This document shows, one piece after another, positions 26,047-32,300 of a stretch of 32,300 nt of DNA. Source of the stretch: Saprospiraceae bacterium (GTDB taxonomy: Bacteria > Bacteroidota > Bacteroidia > Chitinophagales > Saprospiraceae); assembly GCA_027486765.1 (NCBI GenBank), contig JAIXOO010000042.1:1-32300 (forward strand), in the 5' to 3' direction. The position numbers were made by a program, and so were the translations under genes. The notes under the pieces are model-generated. The model was not told where the DNA came from. It was given only the letters and a program-made list of their open reading frames with translations, and searched no databases. Position 1 is the stretch's first letter; every line of letters begins with the position of its first letter.

Positions 26047-29000
26047 ATGGAACAAAATCAACTCACTGGTCGACTCTGGGCTATTAGTTTCCCCAGAGGC
26101 GCGTTACTTGCCGGCTTGTTTTTATTTTTTGCAAATTTTCTCGTCGCTCAACAAATTACAGGGACCGTCAATGACAATTCGGGTGTAGGTATTCCCGGGG
26201 TGTTGATTCTGGTAAAAGGCACCACCAAAGGTACCGTTACCGAGGTGAATGGTACCTTTAGTATTGCTGCCAGTAGCAATGACACCCTCGCTTTCAGTTC
26301 AACGGGTTTTGCTACCGTTTACGAGCGGGTGGGCAATCGCACCCAAATCGTGGTGACCATGGCGGAATCCATCATGGAATTGGATGAAATGGTGGTTACC
26401 GCTTTGGGTATCCGCAAGGAATCAAAAAAATTGGGTTACGCTACAACTACGGTCGGAGCGGAAGCCCTTACCGAAAACCGCTCTTCCAATTTTATGAACA
26501 CCCTGCAAGGTAAAGTGGCAGGGGTAAACATTTCGGGCTTGGGCACAGGACCTGCGGGAACCTCCAAAATTCGCATCCGGGGCCAATCTTCAATTTCTGG
26601 TCAAAACAACCCCTTGATCGTTGTCAACGGGGTACCGATCGACAACACCAACTTTGGTACCAACCCCGGTAATGCTGCTGCCGACAACTCCATTGGCGTG
26701 CGCGGTGGTGGTAATACCTCCGATGGGGGCGACGGTTTGTCGAGCATTAACCCTGACGACATCGAAAGTATGACCATCCTGAAAGGTGCCACTGCTGCGG
26801 CGCTTTACGGCTCTCGTGCCAAGGATGGGGTCATCATGATCACCACCAAATCAAAAGGAACGGGCAAAGGGATTGGAGTCACTTTTAACTCCAACTACAC
26901 CAATGAAACCCCCTTGGATTTTACGGATTATCAATACGAATACGGACAAGGTGAAAATGGTGTACGCCCCACAGCGCCCAACCCCACCTCAGGACAGTGG
27001 TCATTTGGAGAAAAATTCCAACCCGGTATGACCCAGGTTTTGTTCGATGGGGTATCCGTGCCTTATGTACCTGTTCGGGATCGGATCAGAAAGTTTTTCG
27101 TAAATGGTTCTAACCTGACCAATACCTTGTCTTTGGCCACTGGTGGCGATAAAGGAGGATTCAATCTTTCTTTTTCCAACATGGACAACCAGGGGATTGT
27201 ATCCAACAACAAATTTAATCGCAAAACCATCAACATGGGTTTTGGCTACGATTTGTCCAGCAAAATCAGCTTCTCGGGCAACATCAACTACTCCAACGAG
27301 TACAACCAAAACCCACCGAATATTGCCAACCAGGACAACTCTATTCCTACAGCAGTCTATAACATGGCTAACTCCATGCCATTTGATTTGCTGGATGAAA
27401 AAAAATACGACGCTGCTGGAAATGAATTTGTGTATTCCCGTTTCCGTAACCGTACCAACCCTTATTGGACGATTGCGGAACAGTTCCAGAACATCCGTCG
27501 CGATCGCCTCTTTGGCAACCTGGCCGTTAAGTATAACCTAACCCCCTGGTTATTTATTCAAGGCCGTGTAGGTCAGGATTACTGGTCTCGGGATCAGGAT
27601 TTCAACAACTTCCCAACTGGCCATGCTTCCCTGGCAGCTGCCCCAGCAGGTTTTGTGAATGGGGTGTACACCCAGGAGTCTCGCCGTTTCCGGGAAACCA
27701 ACATGGACCTCTTACTATCAGGTACCCGCACTTTTGGCAAATTTGGCCTCGATTTCAACTTAGGGGGCAATCAAATGTACCGCCGTTCCGATTTGAACTC
27801 AGTGCAAGTAACCGACTTCGTAGTGCGTGACTTGTACACCGTAATGAACGGCCGGGTAAAAGATCCAATTTATGGCCTTTCTGAGCGGGCAGTTAACTCC
27901 GTATATGGCTCCGCCGAGTTTTCTTACAACCGGATATTGTATGTGAATGTAACCATGCGGAATGACTGGTTCTCTACCCTTTCTGCCGACAACCGCAGCA
28001 TTAGTTATCCCTCGGTATCGGGTAGTTTCATCTTCTCCGAAGCATTTGGAAAAGCGCCAAAATGGTTGAAGTTTGGTAAACTTCGTGCAGCCTATGCTGA
28101 AGTAGGTAGCGATACCGACGTATCCCCTTATGCCAACAACCTGTTTTATGGCATCAACGCGAACTTGTATCCTAACCCATCCGGAGCAGGTCAACCAGTA
28201 GGTGGCTCACAAGGTCTCACTTTGCCCAACGCTGGGCTGCGCCCCATGCGTGCTACGGAGGCTGAAATCGGGCTTGAGTTGAAAATGTTCGACAACCGGG
28301 TTTCCCTGGACGCAGCAGTGTACCAAAAAATCACCAATGACCAGATCGTATCTGCTCAGGTTTCTGACGCTTCCGGCTTTACAAATACTTTGATCAACTC
28401 TGGAAAAAGCCGCAACAATGGGGTGGAAATGTTGCTGAACCTGGTACCCGTGCGCACTTCCAATTTCCGTTGGGATCTGAGCTTTAACGGATCGTACAAC
28501 ATAACCAAAGTACTCAGTTTGTTGACAGACAAGCCAGGGGAACGCATCACCGTAGGTACCCACGTATTCAATGGTGAACTTCGCCAGGTGGTAGGTCAGG
28601 AAATGGGCCAAATTTATGGCTTCGGTTTCCGCCGTGATGCACAAGGGCGCATCGTCTATGGTGGCAACGGGATTCCATTGCGTACCACCGACCTGATCTC
28701 TTTTGGTTCTGCCTTGCCTAAGTGGGTTGGCGGTATTAACAATGGATTTACCTACAAAAACTTTAATTTTTCTTTCTTGGTGGACTTCAAACTGGGCAAC
28801 ATGATGCTGTCTGGTACCAATTTCAACGCTGTGCGCCACGGTTTACACAAAATGACCTTACCTGGACGTGATCAAGGTGGTATTGTAGGGGCTGGAGTAA
28901 ACGATAAGGGCGAAACCAATACCGTGAAAGCCAACGTGCAGGATTATTGGTCAGTAGTACGTTCATTGGCCTTGATAGAACCTATCGTGTACAATGGTGG

Positions 29001-29241
29001 CTACTGGAAGTTGCGCCAAATTACTGCGGGGTACGACTTTGGCAAACACCTGCCTGCTAATTCCGTCATCAAAGGTTTAAAACTCAGCTTCGTAGCCAAC
29101 AACGTTTTGATGCTCAAAAAATGGGTAGACAACATCGACCCAGAAACCTTTGGCTACAGCTCTGACAACCTGGTTGGTATGGAATCCACCGGCTTGCCTT
29201 CTACCCGGAGCATAGGTTTTAACCTCAATGTTAAATTCTAA
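26047..29241 (+). CDS. susC: SusC/RagA family TonB-linked outer-membrane transporter
   Basis: 1064 residues, usual for SusC. It forms a 22-strand outer-membrane barrel that imports oligosaccharides or other nutrients with TonB energy, working with its SusD partner. Order: signal peptide (LLAGLFLFFANFLVAQ|Q, cut near residue 35); a carboxypeptidase-regulatory-like domain (about 36-110, ITGTVNDNSGVGIPGVLILVKGT); the SusC-type link LDEMVVTALGIRKESKKLGYA; the plug (NFMNTLQGKVAGVNI, IRIRGQSSISG, NPLIVVNGVPIDN, YGSRAKDGVIMITTKS); and the barrel to the C-terminal STRSIGFNLNVKF, which ends in Phe as outer-membrane proteins do. The susD gene starts 12 bases later, so the pair is an operon. The cargo is unknown; the kinases nearby suggest a sugar or sugar acid released from it. 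Confidence 0.97.
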   Translation: MEQNQLTGRLWAISFPRGALLAGLFLFFANFLVAQQITGTVNDNSGVGIPGVLILVKGTTKGTVTEVNGTFSIAASSNDTLAFSSTGFATVYERVGNRTQIVVTMAESIMELDEMVVTALGIRKESKKLGYATTTVGAEALTENRSSNFMNTLQGKVAGVNISGLGTGPAGTSKIRIRGQSSISGQNNPLIVVNGVPIDNTNFGTNPGNAAADNSIGVRGGGNTSDGGDGLSSINPDDIESMTILKGATAAALYGSRAKDGVIMITTKSKGTGKGIGVTFNSNYTNETPLDFTDYQYEYGQGENGVRPTAPNPTSGQWSFGEKFQPGMTQVLFDGVSVPYVPVRDRIRKFFVNGSNLTNTLSLATGGDKGGFNLSFSNMDNQGIVSNNKFNRKTINMGFGYDLSSKISFSGNINYSNEYNQNPPNIANQDNSIPTAVYNMANSMPFDLLDEKKYDAAGNEFVYSRFRNRTNPYWTIAEQFQNIRRDRLFGNLAVKYNLTPWLFIQGRVGQDYWSRDQDFNNFPTGHASLAAAPAGFVNGVYTQESRRFRETNMDLLLSGTRTFGKFGLDFNLGGNQMYRRSDLNSVQVTDFVVRDLYTVMNGRVKDPIYGLSERAVNSVYGSAEFSYNRILYVNVTMRNDWFSTLSADNRSISYPSVSGSFIFSEAFGKAPKWLKFGKLRAAYAEVGSDTDVSPYANNLFYGINANLYPNPSGAGQPVGGSQGLTLPNAGLRPMRATEAEIGLELKMFDNRVSLDAAVYQKITNDQIVSAQVSDASGFTNTLINSGKSRNNGVEMLLNLVPVRTSNFRWDLSFNGSYNITKVLSLLTDKPGERITVGTHVFNGELRQVVGQEMGQIYGFGFRRDAQGRIVYGGNGIPLRTTDLISFGSALPKWVGGINNGFTYKNFNFSFLVDFKLGNMMLSGTNFNAVRHGLHKMTLPGRDQGGIVGAGVNDKGETNTVKANVQDYWSVVRSLALIEPIVYNGGYWKLRQITAGYDFGKHLPANSVIKGLKLSFVANNVLMLKKWVDNIDPETFGYSSDNLVGMESTGLPSTRSIGFNLNVKF

Positions 29242-29253
29242 AAGAACCAGCAC

Positions 29254-30774
29254 ATGAAAAAGAACTTTCGCTATACTCTTCTCTTATTTTCGATGCTGGC
29301 CCTTGCCGCCTGTGATGAAGGTTTTGACGACCTCAACATCAACAAAACGGCGGCCACCAGCGTCAATCCGGTGTTTTCCTTGAACAATTCCGTGATTAAT
29401 GCTTCGTTTGTAGCCACTACAGTACAATACGAAATTGGGATCGTTCAACAGATGATCTCTCCCAACTCGGGGGTACTCACGGGTGCTAATTTTAACCAGG
29501 ACAACCGCGATGCGACCCAGGCTTCCTGGCAGCGTTATTACCGTAGCACCATTCGTTTTGCGGTAGACGTGATTTTGTCAACCAAAGACCAGCCTACCCG
29601 CAGCAATCTGTACAACATGGCCCGGATTTGGAAAGCGCATGCCATGATGGTGATGACCGACACCTACGGAGATGTTCCATACACTGAAGCGGGTAAAGGT
29701 TATACTGACCAAGTACTTTTGCCTAAATATGATTCCCAACAGTCCATCTATGCGGACATCATTAAGGAATTGACCGAGGCGACTGCGGCTTTAGATGCGG
29801 CCAAAACCGTGGAAACAGCAGATGTACTCTATGGCGGCAACATTACCCAATGGAAAAAATTGGGCAACTCCCTGCTCCTGCGGGCTGGGATGCGCCTGGT
29901 AAAGGTAGATGCAGCCTTGGCCCAATCAACGGTGCAAAAAGCGGTACAAGGGGCCTTGATTGACGCCAATGCGGACAACTGTGCCATTCGGCACGATCCC
30001 AACTACGTGAATGGCATCGGACAAATGTTGAATTCAACTGAAGCCAATAACTTTTACTTGGCCAAACCTTTTGCAGACCATCTGAAAAACACCAGTGACC
30101 CTCGTTTGGGTGCGATTGCGGTGCGTTATGTAGGGGTCAAATCGGGGTCCGAACAAACCCCAGCCAAGGCCAACATCGATCCGGCTGTACAGGTGGGCAT
30201 GCCGCTTGGTTTAGATAACAGTACCGCTGTAGCTCAAGCTACCAAAGATGGTTTGGCCAGCTTCTACGATTATTCGCAGGTTGACCGCACCCGGATGGTT
30301 AAAAACACCGCTCCGATGTTTTTGGTTACTGCTGCTCAAACGCAATTGTTGTTGGCTGAAGCCATCCAAAGAGGTTGGGCGACGGGTACTATTGGACAAG
30401 TTTTCCAAAAAGCTGTTCGTTTGCACATGGAGCAGTGTGCTTTGTATGACGCCAAATCGGCCATTGCTAGTAGTGCTATCGATGCCTACTTGACGGCCAA
30501 TCCATTTGATGCCAGCAAAGCTCTGGAGCAAATCAACACCCAGTACTGGATTGCTTCATTCCTGAATGGACCCGAAGCTTTTGCCAATTTCCGCAGGAGT
30601 GGATTCCCCGTACTCGCTCCCAACCCTTTCCCTGGCAAAGCGATTAAGGGGGCATTTATTCGCCGATTAACCTATCCTAACTCCGAAATTTCGGTCAACA
30701 AAGCCAATGTCGATCAGGCAGTTGGCCGCCAGGGCGCCGATGACCTGGATAGCCGCGTTTGGTGGGATAAATAA
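29254..30774 (+). CDS. susD: SusD/RagB-like outer-membrane lipoprotein
   Basis: 506 residues. The signal ends in the lipobox L-A-A-C (C20), so the mature protein is lipid-anchored and sits as a lid on SusC at the cell surface, binding the nutrient. It belongs to the SusD-like_2 type rather than classical starch SusD, judging by the N-terminal DLNINKTAATSVNPVFSLNNS, IVQQMISPNSGVLTG and MVMTDTYGDVPYTEAGKG. The helical TPR-like core (WKAHAMMVMTDTYGDV, NSLLLRAGMRLVKVD, LLAEAIQRGWATG) and the end ANVDQAVGRQGADDLDSRVWWDK are typical. It follows susC by 12 bases. A GT-rich tract begins right after its stop. Ligand unknown. Confidence 0.95.
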   Translation: MKKNFRYTLLLFSMLALAACDEGFDDLNINKTAATSVNPVFSLNNSVINASFVATTVQYEIGIVQQMISPNSGVLTGANFNQDNRDATQASWQRYYRSTIRFAVDVILSTKDQPTRSNLYNMARIWKAHAMMVMTDTYGDVPYTEAGKGYTDQVLLPKYDSQQSIYADIIKELTEATAALDAAKTVETADVLYGGNITQWKKLGNSLLLRAGMRLVKVDAALAQSTVQKAVQGALIDANADNCAIRHDPNYVNGIGQMLNSTEANNFYLAKPFADHLKNTSDPRLGAIAVRYVGVKSGSEQTPAKANIDPAVQVGMPLGLDNSTAVAQATKDGLASFYDYSQVDRTRMVKNTAPMFLVTAAQTQLLLAEAIQRGWATGTIGQVFQKAVRLHMEQCALYDAKSAIASSAIDAYLTANPFDASKALEQINTQYWIASFLNGPEAFANFRRSGFPVLAPNPFPGKAIKGAFIRRLTYPNSEISVNKANVDQAVGRQGADDLDSRVWWDK

Positions 30775-30778
30775 GATA

Positions 30779-30825
30779 GGGTGTGAGTGTGGGTGTGAAT
30801 GTGTGGGTGTGTTGGGGTAACCCAA
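30779..30825. repeat. GT-rich low-complexity tract with four G-runs
   Basis: Just after the susD stop the plus strand reads as a run of GTGTG and GGGTGTG words with four G-runs (30779-30781, 30791-30793, 30805-30807, 30814-30817) and loops of 9, 11 and 6 bases. It ends in a small TTGGG/CCCAA hairpin (30812-30825). A G-quadruplex is possible but weak because of the long loops. Confidence 0.5.
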
Positions 30826-30847
30826 TATGGCTGCACAACATCCAATG

Positions 30848-30874
30848 TAGGGGCAACCCTTGCGGTTGCCCCTA
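30848..30874. repeat. Perfect 11-bp hairpin, GGGGCAACC-type dispersed palindrome
   Basis: TAGGGGCAACC (30848-30858) and GGTTGCCCCTA (30864-30874) pair perfectly around CTTGC. There is no T-run after it, so it is not a classical terminator. This type of GGGGCAACC-CTTGC hairpin is, from memory, a common dispersed palindrome in several phyla. It lies between susD and the second kinase. Confidence 0.7.
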
Positions 30875-30987
30875 TATTTCGCAATTCAATTGAATCAAAT
30901 AGTGTTTTGTCCGAGGAGGCTGTTCGGTTAAAAGACCTCGAATGGTATTTTTTTATACCGAATGGCCTCTACTTTCCCTAACTCTAA

Positions 30988-30995
30988 TAACTTTG
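30988..30995 (+). promoter_or_regulatory. Bacteroidota -7 promoter box (TAACTTTG) for the second FGGY kinase
   Basis: TAACTTTG fits TAnnTTTG exactly and lies 58 bases before the kinase ATG at 31054. It suggests the kinase can be expressed independently of susCD. No clear -33 element is present. Confidence 0.55.
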
Positions 30996-31053
30996 CCGGG
31001 CTTCTCCCCGTCGCGTTAGGCACATTAATAGTGGAGCAAGTTCAACTGTAAAA

Positions 31054-32300
31054 ATGGTTCATTCATACATCGGCATTGACATTGGTACTACTGCGACCAA
31101 AGCGGTGGTTTTTTCTCCAGTCGGGCAAGTATTGTACCAAACGAGTCGGGAGTACCCCATGTACCACCCCCAACCCACCTGGAGCATTCAAAAACCTGAG
31201 GACTTGCTTCATGCAGTAACGGACTGTTTGCAGGAGCTAAATCAACGTTTCCCAGAAGCCAGTTTTGTTAGTTTTAGTGCTGCGATGCACAGTTTGTTGT
31301 TGTTGGATGAGCAAGGTAAACCCCTGACGGATTGTTTGTTGTGGGCGGATAACCGCGCTGCGAACCAGGCCGAAAGATTAAGAGATTCCGAAGAGGGGCC
31401 ATACATTTACCAAAGAACAGGAATTCCACTACATACCTTTAGTCCCCTTACCAAATTGTGGTGGTTCAAAGAGGAAGCACCAGCAGTTTTTCAAAAAGCA
31501 CACAAGTTCATCAGCGCCAAAGAATACGTTTGGCAACACCTGACCGGAATGTATCAGGTCGATACTTCGATGGCTTCAGGCACCGGAATGCTGAATTTGG
31601 AAAGCCTTGATTGGGACCAGGAAATTTTGAAAGACCTGGAAATTAGACCTGATCAACTTTCAGCTGTTGTCCCCTCCACTTATTTCACTAAAAGTTTAGA
31701 TGGGAAATATACCCTGGTCATCGGTGCCGGGGATGGGCCTTTGGCCAGTTTGGGCACCGGGGCTATTGGCGCTGGGAAAATGGCCTTGACCATTGGTACC
31801 AGTGGTGCCATCCGCCTCCCCGTTCGCGGCCCTAAGGTGGACCCGGAAATGCGCACCCAGTGCTATCACCTGATCGACGATCAATACCTGAGCTTGGGCG
31901 CAGTCAACAACGGTGCTGTGATTTTGCAATGGCTGAAAGAGAACGTATTGCACAGCGAAGCCAGCTATGAAACTTTATTTGAGCAGGCTGGTACGGTACC
32001 TGCTGGATCAGATGGTTTGTTGTTTGTACCCTATTTGCTGGGAGAAAGGGCGCCCATTTGGGATGCCAATGCCCGGGGTTGTATGTTGGGCCTAAGTATC
32101 CAACATCGCCAGGAGCATTTTGTACGCGCTGCATTGGAAGGTATAGTGTTGGGGCTGCGCCATATTGCCGAGGTGTTGCTCCCCACTGAAGCAGATCGGG
32201 CAAATGTGGAAATCTGCGCCAGTGGCGGTTTTGCCAAAAGTGAGTTGTGGGTACAAATTGTAGCCGATGTGTTTCAGATGCGGGTGATACTTGCCGAAAC
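31054..32300 (+). CDS. FGGY family carbohydrate kinase, gluconokinase-like (3' truncated by window)
   Basis: The frame is open from the ATG at 31054 to the window edge (415 codons), so about 80-90 residues are likely missing. It is a canonical FGGY kinase: phosphate-1 loop IGIDIGTTATKAVVF (6-20), ADNRAANQAE (98-107), GAGDGPLASLG with base D227, phosphate-2 loop IGTSGAIR (247-254), LPYLLGERAP-type stretch VPYLLGERAPIWDANARG (325-342) and the adenosine motif ASGGFAKSELWVQI (389-402). The pairing of ERAPIWDANARG with the overall length points to gluconokinase-like members, which make 6-phosphogluconate from gluconate and ATP; related sugars cannot be excluded. It lies 279 bases downstream of susD with its own -7 box. 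It is a paralogue of the kinase at 23390-24901 and keeps all motifs that one has lost. Confidence 0.93.
   Translation, partial: MVHSYIGIDIGTTATKAVVFSPVGQVLYQTSREYPMYHPQPTWSIQKPEDLLHAVTDCLQELNQRFPEASFVSFSAAMHSLLLLDEQGKPLTDCLLWADNRAANQAERLRDSEEGPYIYQRTGIPLHTFSPLTKLWWFKEEAPAVFQKAHKFISAKEYVWQHLTGMYQVDTSMASGTGMLNLESLDWDQEILKDLEIRPDQLSAVVPSTYFTKSLDGKYTLVIGAGDGPLASLGTGAIGAGKMALTIGTSGAIRLPVRGPKVDPEMRTQCYHLIDDQYLSLGAVNNGAVILQWLKENVLHSEASYETLFEQAGTVPAGSDGLLFVPYLLGERAPIWDANARGCMLGLSIQHRQEHFVRAALEGIVLGLRHIAEVLLPTEADRANVEICASGGFAKSELWVQIVADVFQMRVILAE

Noticed and set aside
30799-30981. Small plus-strand frame between susD and the second kinase
   Set aside because: It crosses the GT-rich tract and the perfect hairpin and has no recognisable features.

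Overview
The window reads as chromosomal DNA of a free-living Bacteroidota bacterium, most like the Saprospiraceae (Haliscomenobacter or Lewinella relatives). The pointers are type IX secretion (T9SS) sorting tails on several exported proteins, a gliding-motility-associated C-terminal domain, a SusC/SusD pair, a short single-Cys ribosomal protein L32, weak Shine-Dalgarno sites, and promoter elements of the TAnnTTTG type. The genus is an inference from protein style only.

Layout, left to right. (1) 1-8045, plus strand: the 3' end of one giant repeat-built surface protein, a hairpin terminator, then a complete 2254-residue secreted protein with four DUF11-type repeats, a dockerin-like segment, a cohesin-like segment and a T9SS tail, followed by two terminators. 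(2) 8377-12058, minus strand: a probable run ridA - trpS - FAH-family hydrolase - sulfatase. (3) 12059-12573, no gene: an array of seven 20-base palindromes and a long inverted repeat that follows rpmF. (4) 12574-13371, minus: the conserved pair DUF177 (yceD) and rpmF, with a clear promoter. (5) 13538-17936, plus: a T9SS type B surface protein and a Tat-exported Gfo/Idh/MocA oxidoreductase, ending in a bidirectional terminator-like repeat. (6) 18009-20632, minus: a LOG-family nucleotide hydrolase, an exported LanC-like protein and a stand-alone acyl carrier protein. (7) 20868-21845, plus: a small T9SS cargo protein. (8) 21866-23276, minus: an Rpn/PD-(D/E)XK protein followed 13 bases later by a macrodomain protein. 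(9) 23390-32300: a carbohydrate-uptake locus with an AraC regulator and an FGGY kinase on the minus strand, and divergently SusC, SusD and a second FGGY kinase that runs off the window.

How the parts fit together. The left part and region 5 supply exported, surface-attached proteins. Region 9 is a coherent nutrient-acquisition unit: SusCD imports a glycan or sugar acid, two gluconokinase-like kinases would phosphorylate it, and the AraC protein probably controls it. Regions 2 and 4 are housekeeping. The most unusual items are the signal-peptide-bearing LanC-like protein with a Cys-Cys-Gly zinc motif, the palindrome array between ridA and rpmF, the diverged first FGGY kinase, and the Rpn-macrodomain pair. 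I saw no tRNA, rRNA, insertion sequence or CRISPR array. All family assignments come from reading motifs by eye, without database searches.
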